NCBI RefSeq assembly: GCF_009741735.1
Contig: NZ_WHOH01000001.1
Location: 434,001-498,000 of the forward strand
From: Lentibacillus sp. JNUCC-1
GTDB taxonomy: Bacteria; Bacillota; Bacilli; Bacillales; Amphibacillaceae
Direction of reading: 5' to 3'
DNA: 64,000 nucleotides
Part shown: one piece after another, positions 47,324 to 55,470 of the stretch
Layout: every line of letters starts with the position of its first letter
Position numbering within the stretch: the first letter of the stretch is position 1
Notes under the pieces: model-generated
Told to the model about the DNA's origin: nothing
Databases searched by the model: none
Seen by the model: only the letters and a program-made list of their open reading frames with translations
Made by a program: the position numbers and the translations under genes

Positions 47324-47959
47324 TCAGACTGAATCACGTCTCCCCCATCTGTATCCGATCCATGATACAGGATACAAAATAGCCGTCAGCCCTGTACACA
47401 ATAGGATAAAAGGCATGCTGATCATCGAGCCAAACCAAGCATGGGGAATCAATTTAAATATGATCAAATACATCAAACCCAGATTTGGTAAAATTGACAG
47501 GAGAAATGTCTTCTTGAGAAGTTTTTTCCCTGCATGGCCAAATTCACGGCCGATTTCATAACCTAAAAGCCCCCAAAACAACATGTAAATCGTCATAACC
47601 ACAAAAGATAAATCGGTGATGACATTCCAAACTGTGCCAAGCCACGTCCAATGAAACAGATTATAGCCAGCTGTCAGGAGTCCGCCACCCACAAACAAGG
47701 CGATGTTTAGGAGCACAAACAACCATTGCATCTTGTTCTCTGTCAGTTTTGATTCGTCATGCCAGACAGTAGCAATCTCCTTGGGGGTACCAAGCCTTTC
47801 AACCAGATATGGATACACCTCATCTGACTCAAGTGTTTCGTGTTCCTGCAGAAGATCTGTAACATGGGCTTTATATTCCTGCATGAGCGATTGTTTCTCC
47901 GGATGACGCCCAATTTCCCGTGATAATTCATGCAGAAATGTTTCAGCACCATTTGTCAT
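47324..47959 (-). CDS. HAAS-domain (DUF1700-like) membrane protein
   Basis: 211 residues. The N-terminal ~75 form a HAAS-type helical domain ([28 protein letters not shown]), followed by four transmembrane helices. Such proteins are typically paired with PadR regulators, as here, with an ATGA overlap. They are thought to adjust regulator activity; this is family-level inference. Confidence 0.8.
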   Translation of the reverse strand: MTNGAETFLHELSREIGRHPEKQSLMQEYKAHVTDLLQEHETLESDEVYPYLVERLGTPKEIATVWHDESKLTENKMQWLFVLLNIALFVGGGLLTAGYNLFHWTWLGTVWNVITDLSFVVMTIYMLFWGLLGYEIGREFGHAGKKLLKKTFLLSILPNLGLMYLIIFKLIPHAWFGSMISMPFILLCTGLTAILYPVSWIGYRWGRRDSV

Positions 47960-48288
47960 GATTCACTTCTTCCAATCAATTTGTTCATTACTTGGACGTA
48001 TTGATGCCATTCATTTGTCCGTTCTGAGAGTAACGCCTGCCCTGCTTCGGTAATCCGGTAATATTTACGTGCCGGTCCCCGGTCTTCATGACTCCAGTAA
48101 TGTTCGACATAAGCCTGTTTTTCAAGTTTATGAAGTGCAGGATACAGTGTTCCCTCCTTCATCTGAAAGGTATGGTCACTTCGGCGATCCATTTCTTTCA
48201 CCAGCTCATACCCGTACATATCCCGTTCATCCAGCAATTGAAGTACAAGAAGAGATGTACTGCCTTTAACAAGTTCCCGATTAAACAT
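47956..48288 (-). CDS. PadR-family transcriptional regulator
   Basis: 110 residues. Winged HTH with [21 protein letters not shown] and the wing [20 protein letters not shown]. The C-terminal helix makes the dimer. ATG follows AGGTGATAAA. The perfect inverted repeat over its own start site suggests autorepression, and it heads the HAAS operon. Confidence 0.92.
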   Translation of the reverse strand: MFNRELVKGSTSLLVLQLLDERDMYGYELVKEMDRRSDHTFQMKEGTLYPALHKLEKQAYVEHYWSHEDRGPARKYYRITEAGQALLSERTNEWHQYVQVMNKLIGRSES

Positions 48289-48297
48289 TTTATCACC

Positions 48298-48350
48298 TAC
48301 CTAGAATTAATAGGTATCTGCATCATATGCAACTTTAAATCAAATGTCAA
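48298..48350 (-). promoter_or_regulatory. Promoter and likely PadR operator
   Basis: TTGACA (48350-48345), 17 bases, TATGAT (48327-48322) is near consensus. TACCT-N9-AGGTA (48298-48316) covers the expected start site, so bound PadR would block initiation. Confidence 0.7.
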
Positions 48351-48437
48351 TACCTTTATTTAAAGTTTTTACACGCGTTTTCTCTTTTTTTCTGCTATAA
48401 TACTATTAAAATACAGAGATAAAAGAGGGCATAAATT

Positions 48438-49415
48438 ATGTGGTTGAAAAATGTGTTTATGAGTCTTTCTCAAAATCAGGCCTTGAATAAATTGGCCCAA
48501 AAGTATGGTTTCAAACTTGGAGCACAAACTGTTGTCGCCGGTACAAACATCACTGAAATGATTGAAAGCGTTAAAGAACTGAACGCTCACGGCATTGCCG
48601 CAACAGTTGATAATCTGGGTGAATTTGTATATGAAAAATCTGAAGCTATTGAAGCAAAGGATCAAATTCTGGAAGTCCTTGAGGCTATTCATGAACATCA
48701 GGTCGATGCTCACATTTCACTTAAACCAACCCAGCTTGGTCTTGATATCGACTTTGATTTTTGTTTAGACAACCTTACAAGAATCGTTGCTCAAGCCGAC
48801 GAATATAATATTTTCATTAATATGGACATGGAAGATCATGCCCACTTAAAGCCATCATTCGAGTTGTTTGACACGCTAGCAGCCAAATACCAGAACATCG
48901 GCACCGTGATTCAAGCATATTTTTATGAGTCCACGGAACTGATTCAAACATATAAAGAGCATCGCCTCCGTATTGTGAAAGGGGCTTATAAAGAATCTCC
49001 TGAGGTCGCATGGCAGCAGAAAAAAGATATAGATGAGAATTTCATTAAGCTGATTGAATACCATTTGCTAAGTGGAAAATTCACATCAATTGGCACACAC
49101 GATCATCATGTTATTAATCACATTAAACAATTTGTAGAAGATCATGATATACCAAAAGATAAATTTGAATTCCAGATGCTTTATGGTTTCCGGAAAGATA
49201 TGCAGCTTGACCTTGCTAAAGAGGGCTATCATTTCTGTACATACGTCCCATTTGGCAACGACTGGTATGGATACTTTATGCGCCGCTTGGCAGAACGGCC
49301 GCAAAATCTAAACCTCATTACAAAGCAAATGTTTAATAAAAAAACGAATACACTTCTGATCGTCAGCTTATTAGCATTTGTTTTGGGTCGTTTAAGCAAA
49401 CGGAAAAAGAAATAA
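48438..49415 (+). CDS. Proline dehydrogenase with C-terminal membrane tail
   Basis: 325 residues. PRODH TIM-barrel motifs: HISLKPTQLGLDID, MDMEDHAH, IVKGAYKE, FQMLYGFRKDMQ and WYGYFMRRLAERPQN. After the FAD domain (about 303 residues) there is a hydrophobic segment LLIVSLLAFVLG and RLSKRKKK, suggesting membrane attachment. It oxidises proline to pyrroline-5-carboxylate. The P5C dehydrogenase gene is not here. TATAAT lies at 48396-48401; SD is AGAGGGC. Confidence 0.9.
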   Translation: MWLKNVFMSLSQNQALNKLAQKYGFKLGAQTVVAGTNITEMIESVKELNAHGIAATVDNLGEFVYEKSEAIEAKDQILEVLEAIHEHQVDAHISLKPTQLGLDIDFDFCLDNLTRIVAQADEYNIFINMDMEDHAHLKPSFELFDTLAAKYQNIGTVIQAYFYESTELIQTYKEHRLRIVKGAYKESPEVAWQQKKDIDENFIKLIEYHLLSGKFTSIGTHDHHVINHIKQFVEDHDIPKDKFEFQMLYGFRKDMQLDLAKEGYHFCTYVPFGNDWYGYFMRRLAERPQNLNLITKQMFNKKTNTLLIVSLLAFVLGRLSKRKKK

Positions 49416-49492
49416 GACAAAAACAAAACAAATGTGGAAACACCTTGATCATCCCAGAAAACTCGGTGGATAGGCGTTGGAGCTAGACGTGG

Positions 49493-49530
49493 ACATCAAA
49501 AAGACGCTATTTAAGCGTCTTTTTTGATGT
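49493..49530 (+). terminator. Terminator of the proline dehydrogenase gene
   Basis: ACATCAAAAAGACGCT pairs with AGCGTCTTTTTTGATGT; long palindrome with internal T6. Confidence 0.85.
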
Positions 49531-49606
49531 ATAGATTCTGCTATGCAGTGGATCATAAGAACAATCGGGAAATGAATCCTATTTAACCAGAAAGGGGTAT
49601 GTTCTT

Positions 49607-49702
49607 TTGAGTAAAGGAAAAAAGAAGAAGAACAAAAGTAAAGAAGAATTAAATGCCATGAAAGATGATAAAAAATACCGGCAAAACCGGCCTCCACGGT
49701 AA
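49607..49702 (+). CDS. Very small Lys-rich protein (31 residues)
   Basis: TTG start at 49607, with GAAAGGGG at 49590-49597 (spacing nine). The product begins MSKGKKKKNKSKEEL and ends RQNRPPR. It has its own space between two terminators. It looks like small basic proteins seen in Bacillaceae, some spore-associated, but I cannot name a family. Too short for most gene callers. Confidence 0.5.
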   Translation: MSKGKKKKNKSKEELNAMKDDKKYRQNRPPR

Positions 49703-49707
49703 TATAT

Positions 49708-49749
49708 CAAAAGACCAACGCCTGAATATCCCATGGCGCTGGTCTTTTA
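49708..49749 (+). terminator. Terminator downstream of the Lys-rich small protein
   Basis: AAAAGACCA and TGGTCTTTT with an inner GCC/GGC stem. Confidence 0.65.
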
Positions 49750-49783
49750 TTAAGGGGGGAATTAACACAATGAGAAATACATT

Positions 49784-50299
49784 TTAGCCTAAAAGCTTCA
49801 ATGCTTCCTTGTTGAATGCAGGAATGTCATCGGGCTGTCTGCTCGTCACAAGTTGATCGCCGCATACGACCACTTCCTGATCCAGTACTTTTGCCCCGGC
49901 ATAATCCATATCAACTTGGATGGATTTGAAGCCAGTGGCATGCCGTCCTTCCAGAGAACGGGCTGTAATAAGAAGCTGTGGCCCATGACAGATGGCGAAA
50001 ACCGGCTTTTTAGCATCCATAAATGACTTGGCAAAAGAAACAAATTGATCATCTCCGCGCAGCTGATCAGGCGAAAAGCCGCCTGGAATAAAGAGCGCAT
50101 CATAGTCATCCGGATTGGCATTTTCTATTGCTTCATCAGTTGTTACAGAGGTATTCCCTTGCTTTCCAGTCACTTGTTTGCCTTTTTCCCATTCAATCGT
50201 TACAACTTTATGACCTGCATCTTTAAACGATTGAGCAGGTTTGTCGTATTCCACATCTTCAAACATATTTGTTAGAACACATGCTATTGTTTTACTCAT
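49784..50299 (-). CDS. DJ-1/PfpI family protein, YfkM-like
   Basis: About 171 residues. The nucleophile elbow FAICHGPQLLI (Cys near residue 105), the acid motif ALFIPGGFSP and the C-terminal VTSRQPDDIPAF are typical of the PfpI/YfkM general stress group. These act as deglycase or protease-like enzymes; the reaction is debated. ATG at 50299 follows AGGAGGTTGAATATA. Confidence 0.92.
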   Translation of the reverse strand: MSKTIACVLTNMFEDVEYDKPAQSFKDAGHKVVTIEWEKGKQVTGKQGNTSVTTDEAIENANPDDYDALFIPGGFSPDQLRGDDQFVSFAKSFMDAKKPVFAICHGPQLLITARSLEGRHATGFKSIQVDMDYAGAKVLDQEVVVCGDQLVTSRQPDDIPAFNKEALKLLG

Positions 50300-50371
50300 T
50301 ATATTCAACCTCCTAAAACCAGTTTCATTTAGTGTATTGCCAGGTTGAATGACGTTTAAACATATTTAAGG

Positions 50372-50515
50372 TTAAGGAGCTCTGCCGCCTGTTACAAGTC
50401 GAATGATTAAAACGATGACGGCTATAACAAGCAGAATGTGGATTAGGCCGCCTACATCAAATGAGAAGCCTACTAACCATAAAATTAACAATATCGCAAT
50501 GATCGTCCAAAGCAT
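50372..50515 (-). CDS. lmo0937-family small membrane protein (47 residues)
   Basis: ATG at 50515 follows AAGGAGGG. The peptide MLWTIIAILLILWLVGFSFD then VGGLIHILLVIAVIVLIIR and TGGRAP has two hydrophobic helices with a short GG turn, the pattern of the lmo0937/DUF5670 family. Often sigma-B or stress-linked in Firmicutes. It lies 72 bases upstream (in the sense of the sequence, right) of the DJ-1 gene but has no shared reading overlap. Confidence 0.8.
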   Translation of the reverse strand: MLWTIIAILLILWLVGFSFDVGGLIHILLVIAVIVLIIRLVTGGRAP

Positions 50516-50601
50516 CTGTTACCCTCCTTCGTTTGCTGTTTAGTGATACATACCTCTTTATCTATAAGCATAAACCTCTGGTTAGAAAAATTACCCAAAA
50601 C

Positions 50602-50632
50602 TAAAAGAGCGATTCGGGGCTGAACCGCTCTT
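50602..50632 (-). terminator. Terminator downstream of the coiled-coil protein gene
   Basis: AAGAGCG and CGCTCTT stem, with TTTTAG on the minus strand. Confidence 0.65.
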
Positions 50633-50789
50633 GACCAGTGAGGAGCCTAACGAGGTGTTTGGAGGATAATTAAAGAAGAAACACCTTATTAATTTATGAT
50701 GGTACCGGCTAAACACATGTCTTGGTCTTCCAAATAGTGGGCTTGGAAATAAACATATAACCGGCAACCATCATTTAGTTGCAAGCTCT

Positions 50790-51095
50790 TTATACGAAGT
50801 GAATGCGCTTAGAAATCGATTTTGGTAAAGGGTCGCTATGGAGGGCTTGGGGGGCTATTTCCAACAAGTCCGTGACCATTTTGTTTGTTGAGCCGATGAT
50901 GTTAATCAGCTGTGCGATAAATTGCTCCTGTTGGGTGGACACTTTTTGGAGCTGTTTAAGGTGGTTATAATGAAGATAAGACTGATGCTCCAATTCTGCA
51001 ATTCTGCCATCCATTAACCGTTGCTTTGTTTCCACTTCATGAAGACGATTCACAATACGTTTTAATTTATTTTCCGCTTCACGATCCGACTTCAA
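50790..51095 (-). CDS. Small coiled-coil protein of unknown function (101 residues)
   Basis: The residues from about 5 to 75 form a continuous predicted coiled coil with heptad Leu/Ile (KLKRIVNRLHEVETKQRLM, IAELEHQSYLHYNHLKQLQK). No signal peptide or known domain. The C-terminus carries SKRIHF. I do not recognise the family. It stands between two intrinsic terminators; the ribosome binding site is GGAGGAGCAGATC. Confidence 0.55.
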   Translation of the reverse strand: MKSDREAENKLKRIVNRLHEVETKQRLMDGRIAELEHQSYLHYNHLKQLQKVSTQQEQFIAQLINIIGSTNKMVTDLLEIAPQALHSDPLPKSISKRIHFV

Positions 51096-51142
51096 TTTGA
51101 TCTGCTCCTCCTTTCACTTTGCTATTTTATTTATATCATAAA

Positions 51143-51170
51143 ATAAAAAAATAGCCTAATAGGCTTATTT
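51143..51170 (-). terminator. Hairpin with T-run upstream of the coiled-coil protein gene
   Basis: AATAAGCCTA pairs with TAGGCTATT and TTTTTTA follows on the minus strand. It may back up the next terminator or attenuate the gene below. Confidence 0.5.
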
Positions 51171-51314
51171 GATAATTGATCTTAAATTCGACATTTTCGA
51201 CCATAACATAATGATAACCTGACAATATGACATTGTTAAAGTTAAATTCACAAAATAATTGTACTTAAAACGAGAAAAATCTTGAACAATACGACACAAT
51301 TCGACATCACTACT

Positions 51315-51342
51315 AAAAACCCTGTAATTAAACAGGGTTTTT
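51315..51342 (-). terminator. Terminator of the DUF1659-DUF2922-YvrJ operon
   Basis: AAAACCCTG and CAGGGTTTT with an 8-base loop. Confidence 0.8.
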
Positions 51343-51348
51343 ACAAGA

Positions 51349-51486
51349 TTAAACTTTTAGTTGATCCGGTATGGCATGGATCGATTCAATCAGAACATTA
51401 AGTTTCCCCTCAATCCGGTGCAGCAAATAGAAAGTCACCGCAATAGGAAAACCCACTTCTGTTACGAATGAAACCCAGTTTTCCAT
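51349..51486 (-). CDS. YvrJ-family small protein (45 residues)
   Basis: ATG at 51486 follows GGAGGAGAGATTC. WVSFVTEVGFPIAVTFYLL is a membrane helix, then RIEGKLNVLIESIHAI, an amphipathic tail; this is the YvrJ pattern. The frame in the same phase to 51552 is less plausible. It is the last gene of the trio with DUF1659 and DUF2922. Function unknown. Confidence 0.82.
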   Translation of the reverse strand: MENWVSFVTEVGFPIAVTFYLLHRIEGKLNVLIESIHAIPDQLKV

Positions 51487-51647
51487 CTGAATCTCTCCTC
51501 CTGTCTTTATAATGAAAACCATGATGCATAGTAGCACCATCCATGCTCCCATGCATCACAGTCCTGTATCTAAGTTTGAATCTGCTTCTCATCAAGGGGT
51601 TAAACTGTAAAGTATAACCCTTAGACGAGAATCTGAATGTCTGGACG

Positions 51648-51866
51648 TTAGATTCCCAGATCAATTTCTTCAACGGAACGTTCTACAACGCGCGCACTTT
51701 TTTTCTCTACAATGTTACCGCCGGTTGAAGTAAAAGCATTTCGTGAAATGATTTCATCCATCGCCTGATGAACTGCCGCTGTATCAACAGGTTCAATTGG
51801 TTTGTCTAAGGTGTAAGTGACTGTTTTGCCTTCTTGATTTACAAACTTTAACTCAAGTTGTTTCAT
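51648..51866 (-). CDS. DUF2922 protein (72 residues)
   Basis: ELKFVNQEGKTVTYTLDKP then VDTAAVHQAMDEIISRNAF and SARVVERSVEEIDL match the small DUF2922 family of Firmicutes. ATG follows AGAAAGGAGGCATACTC. Cytoplasmic, single domain. Function unknown. Confidence 0.88.
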   Translation of the reverse strand: MKQLELKFVNQEGKTVTYTLDKPIEPVDTAAVHQAMDEIISRNAFTSTGGNIVEKKSARVVERSVEEIDLGI

Positions 51867-51913
51867 AATGAGTATGCCTCCTTTCTGTTAGATGTTTAGT
51901 TGACTCTGGTTTA

Positions 51914-52138
51914 TTACGCTTGGTGAATGTTTGACGTATCTCTGCGCTCGATGTTGCTGAGCGGTCTTTCTTGCAAAGCAGCCAGAGCATTTGCGATTGC
52001 GTACAACTGATCTGCAGTTGCATCTGTCTTAACATTGTTAAACGTTTTGGCTTTGTAAATCGGCTTCCCTGTTACCAGATCGTCCCCATCGTATAGAACG
52101 AGTCGCAAGGAAGAATTCACTTTATCTTCTACACCCAT
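51914..52138 (-). CDS. DUF1659 protein (74 residues)
   Basis: LRLVLYDGDDLVTGKPIYKAK then ADQLYAIANALAALQERPLSNIERRD is a DUF1659 sequence. ATG at 52138 follows AAAGGAGGTGGCACAC. First gene of the conserved trio DUF1659-DUF2922-YvrJ, all read leftwards within 800 bases. Function unknown. Confidence 0.88.
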   Translation of the reverse strand: MGVEDKVNSSLRLVLYDGDDLVTGKPIYKAKTFNNVKTDATADQLYAIANALAALQERPLSNIERRDTSNIHQA

Positions 52139-52201
52139 GTGTGCCACCTCCTTTCACCCTTATAATCGAACGATGCAAGGAAAAAGGGGCATAAACGATA
52201 T

Positions 52202-52231
52202 AAAAAAAGAACCAGCCGCATTGGACTGGTC
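52202..52231 (-). terminator. Terminator of the Nudix gene
   Basis: ACCAG and CTGGT stem with T7 following on the minus strand. Confidence 0.65.
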
Positions 52232-52245
52232 TGTTTCGTTCATTT

Positions 52246-52893
52246 TCAAGGCTTAACAATGTTGATCAATCTGGTAATCAAGTATGCTGTAAGACCCCAA
52301 ATGACTTTATCTTCATATTTAAAAAAGAGTTCTTCTATATAACGCTTCTGCCAATTATAATTCTCTCCGCCCTGAATCAAATCAAGTGGAAAGTCCTTTT
52401 CGGGTATAGCGCGAAAACCGACCTGATACCTTTCAGGGGTTGTGGTCATGAAATAGTCGAGCGGGGCAGTGAATACATGGTCCACCTCGCCCGGGTCAGG
52501 ATTTAAGGGATCTTCTGACGGAATAAATCCTGTAAACAAATGAATAATCCGCCCTTCTGATATGACATGGCCCAGCTTATGGATATTATGAATTTGAGAA
52601 GGTGTCAGCCCAATCTCTTCGCATGTTTCTCTAACAGCGCAAGCTTCCGGGTTTATATCCCCGTCTTCCATTCTGCCACCCGGAAAACATACATCGCCGG
52701 GCTGACTGCGCATATTCATTGCACGTACTTCAAACAAAAGATGAATCTCGCCTTTCACCATGATGAGGGGAATTAAGATCCCATACTCTCTGTAATGCTC
52801 CTTACCTAGGAGCGATGGCGAATGCTGATCCACTCGCTTTATAAGTTCTTCTGCACGCAACATCTCACCTCCAGCATCAATACATGTTATCAT
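52246..52893 (-). CDS. Nudix CoA pyrophosphatase (YeaB-like)
   Basis: 215 residues. The Nudix motif GGRMEDGDINPEACAVRETCEEIGL (near residue 75-100) carries the REx-EE-GL core, and the CoA-hydrolase signature lies just upstream (RAMNMRSQPGDVCFPGG). It cleaves CoA and derivatives to 3',5'-ADP and 4'-phosphopantetheine in this family. The ATG is near 52893 with GGAGG at normal distance not obvious; the start may be slightly downstream. Confidence 0.9.
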   Translation of the reverse strand: MITCIDAGGEMLRAEELIKRVDQHSPSLLGKEHYREYGILIPLIMVKGEIHLLFEVRAMNMRSQPGDVCFPGGRMEDGDINPEACAVRETCEEIGLTPSQIHNIHKLGHVISEGRIIHLFTGFIPSEDPLNPDPGEVDHVFTAPLDYFMTTTPERYQVGFRAIPEKDFPLDLIQGGENYNWQKRYIEELFFKYEDKVIWGLTAYLITRLINIVKP

Positions 52894-52947
52894 TATAGTA
52901 CGTTACAAGACAGAACAACACTTTTTAACTTCAAAAGGAGGAGACCC

Positions 52948-53058
52948 ATGTCACAGCAAAAATACCCATTCTACAGAAATATACTATTCTGGCTCTTTGT
53001 CCTCTTCTTGATTATCATGGTTATCGGATTTGTTGTAAGAGCTGTCACAACTTGGTGA
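52948..53058 (+). CDS. Very small single-helix membrane protein (36 residues)
   Basis: ATG at 52948 follows AAAGGAGGAGACCC. MSQQKYPFYRN precedes one hydrophobic helix ILFWLFVLFLIIMVIGFVV and RAVTTW. No family recognised. It could be co-transcribed with yfmR, whose start is 62 bases downstream. Confidence 0.6.
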   Translation: MSQQKYPFYRNILFWLFVLFLIIMVIGFVVRAVTTW

Positions 53059-53120
53059 ACAGCCTACATTCATGATAAAGTAAACGCATAGAAACCGTCC
53101 ATAAGAAAGCAGGTTATAAG

Positions 53121-55010
53121 ATGTTAACAGTAGAACAACTCTATCAATCCATCGGAGATAAAACATTATTTGATCATATCTCATTTATAATTGGTAAACA
53201 CGATCGCATTGGTTTGATTGGTGTTAATGGCACAGGTAAATCAAGCTTGCTAAAAGCGATTGCCGGCATCGAACCACCAGAGAAAGGCACCATCAAGGCA
53301 CCTGGTGATTATCATATTGAATATTTATCTCAGGAAGTTGAACTTGATCCTGCTCTGACAGTCATCGAGCAGATTTACTACGGTGAATCCGAAGTTATGA
53401 AGGCCATGCGCCATTATGAACAAGCGCTGCTGGAGCTCCAACTTAATCCCAACAGTTCATCAGCCCAAACAAATCTTATAAAACATCAGCAAAAAATGGA
53501 TGAAATCAATGCTTGGGAAGCCAACACACAGGCAAAAACCATCCTGACTAAATTAGGAATTGCTGACTTCGATAAACCGGTCACAGCATTATCCGGGGGC
53601 CAGAAAAAGCGCGTCGCTATTGCCAAAGCATTGATTCAGCCTGCTGATTTACTGATTTTAGATGAACCCACAAACCATTTGGATAATGAAAGTGTTCAAT
53701 GGCTTGAATCCTATTTACAAAATTATTCAGGAGCCTTGTTAATCGTTACGCATGACAGATACTTTCTCAACCGCGTTACAAGTCGGATTTTCGAGCTTGA
53801 TCACGGTAATCTTTATACGTATGAAGGCAATTATGAATTATTCCTTGAGAAAAAAGCAGAACGTGAAGCACTGGAGAAGCAGCTTGAGGCCAAGCATCAA
53901 AATACATTGAGACGGGAATTAGCCTGGCTGAAACGAGGCGCCCGGGCACGGTCCACCAAACAAAAGGCCAGAAAAGACCGGATCGCCGATATGCAGACCC
54001 AAACCTTTCAAACGGAGTCCGAACAAGTTGCATTTCAGGCAGGCTCGGCCAGGCTCGGTAAACAGGTGATCGAGATAACGAATGTGACGAAATCATTCGG
54101 CGGCAGGATTTTATTGCAGGATTTTAGTGACTTGATTATTCCAGGAGATCGAATCGGCATTATCGGTCCGAATGGTTCGGGGAAAACAACCTTATTAAAT
54201 ATGATGGCGGAGCGAATCACACCAGACAGCGGTGATATAAACATTGGTTCAACCGTTAATATTGGTTATTATACTCAAGAAGATGCCGAACTGGACGACA
54301 ATCAACGTATTATTGAATATATTAAAGAGGTCGCTGAAGTGATTCACACGAAAAACGGGGAAGTGATCACGGCCGAACAAATGCTTGAAAGATTTTTGTT
54401 TTCCCGCCCACAGCAGTGGACATATATCAGGCGTCTTTCTGGAGGCGAGCGCCGCCGGCTCTATTTGCTCAAAGTACTAATGGGTGAGCCGAATGTCTTG
54501 TTCCTCGACGAACCGACAAATGACCTTGACACACAGACACTCGGGGTTCTGGAAGACTATCTCGAACAATTCCCCGGGGTCGTCGTAACTGTGTCTCACG
54601 ACCGTTATTTTCTTGACCGTGTCATCGACCGTTTGATTATCTTTGAAGGCGGCGGAAAAACGTCACGTTATATTGGCTCGTACAGTGACTATATGGAAGA
54701 GCAGCGTCTGGCTTCTTCTTCGCCTGAACCATCATTTCAAACTCAACAAAAGGACATTGCTGCTGCAACACCACAAAAGAAAAAGAAATTATCCTACCAT
54801 GAACAACAAGAATGGGCGGTTATTGAAGATGAAATTGCTGAATTGGAACAAAAGATAGATCAGCTCCAAACTGAAATCTCAGAAGCAGGAAGTGATGCTG
54901 AGAGAGTGCAGAGCCTTTTTGAAACACAACAAGAAACAGAGGAAGCTCTGGAAGCAAAAATGGAACGTTGGGAAGAACTGACTTTGCTTGTCGAGTCATT
55001 TGAAAAATAG
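53121..55010 (+). CDS. yfmR: ABC-F ribosome-acting ATPase YfmR
   Basis: 629 residues, the exact length of B. subtilis YfmR. Two ABC domains: Walker A GVNGTGKSS and GPNGSGKTT, signatures LSGGQKKR and LSGGERRR, Walker B LLILDEPT and VLFLDEPT; the linker (AWLKRGARARSTKQKARKDR) and a C-terminal coiled coil (550-629) are in place. No membrane domains. Uup/YfmR proteins relieve ribosomes stalled on proline-rich stretches. Confidence 0.93.
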   Translation: MLTVEQLYQSIGDKTLFDHISFIIGKHDRIGLIGVNGTGKSSLLKAIAGIEPPEKGTIKAPGDYHIEYLSQEVELDPALTVIEQIYYGESEVMKAMRHYEQALLELQLNPNSSSAQTNLIKHQQKMDEINAWEANTQAKTILTKLGIADFDKPVTALSGGQKKRVAIAKALIQPADLLILDEPTNHLDNESVQWLESYLQNYSGALLIVTHDRYFLNRVTSRIFELDHGNLYTYEGNYELFLEKKAEREALEKQLEAKHQNTLRRELAWLKRGARARSTKQKARKDRIADMQTQTFQTESEQVAFQAGSARLGKQVIEITNVTKSFGGRILLQDFSDLIIPGDRIGIIGPNGSGKTTLLNMMAERITPDSGDINIGSTVNIGYYTQEDAELDDNQRIIEYIKEVAEVIHTKNGEVITAEQMLERFLFSRPQQWTYIRRLSGGERRRLYLLKVLMGEPNVLFLDEPTNDLDTQTLGVLEDYLEQFPGVVVTVSHDRYFLDRVIDRLIIFEGGGKTSRYIGSYSDYMEEQRLASSSPEPSFQTQQKDIAAATPQKKKKLSYHEQQEWAVIEDEIAELEQKIDQLQTEISEAGSDAERVQSLFETQQETEEALEAKMERWEELTLLVESFEK

Positions 55011-55015
55011 CAACG

Positions 55016-55060
55016 AAAAAAGCATGGATTTCGAAGGCTGCTCCGAAATCCATGCTTTTT
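55016..55060 (+). terminator. Terminator of yfmR (also of the rhodanese gene)
   Basis: AAGCATGGATTTCG-AA-G stem with GAAATCCATGCTTTTT. Confidence 0.85.
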
Positions 55061-55064
55061 ATAT

Positions 55065-55373
55065 TCACTGGTCTTTCTTAACAGTGTCTTCCTTCCATTC
55101 AAGCATTCCGCCATCAACATTAATAACATCGTATCCGTGTTCATCCATAAATTCACTTGCCTTGCCGCTTCTGCCACCGGATCTGCAAACAAGATAATGG
55201 GTCTTGTCTTTATCAATTTCACTTAGACGATGTGGGATTTCTCCCAAGGGAATATGCCTGGCTCCCGGAATCATGCCGTTAGCGACTTCTTCGTCTTCAC
55301 GTACGTCAATAATGCTTATGTCCGCATCTTCTTTTTGTTTTTCAGCCAGTTGTTTTGTTGTTATTTCTTTCAT
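55065..55373 (-). CDS. Rhodanese-domain protein
   Basis: 102 residues, one rhodanese domain (ISIIDVREDEEVANGMIPGARHIP) with the active Cys in YLVCRSGGRSGKA (near 66). Single-domain sulfurtransferase of the PspE/YqhL kind, cytoplasmic. ATG follows AAAGGAGACATAATCCC. Confidence 0.92.
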   Translation of the reverse strand: MKEITTKQLAEKQKEDADISIIDVREDEEVANGMIPGARHIPLGEIPHRLSEIDKDKTHYLVCRSGGRSGKASEFMDEHGYDVINVDGGMLEWKEDTVKKDQ

Positions 55374-55470
55374 GGGATTATGTCTCCTTTCATCTTTTCA
55401 GACATTCCCATCATAAACACTGGCACGTATAGCGTCAACTATTGACTACAGCAAATGAGTAGATGCTCTT

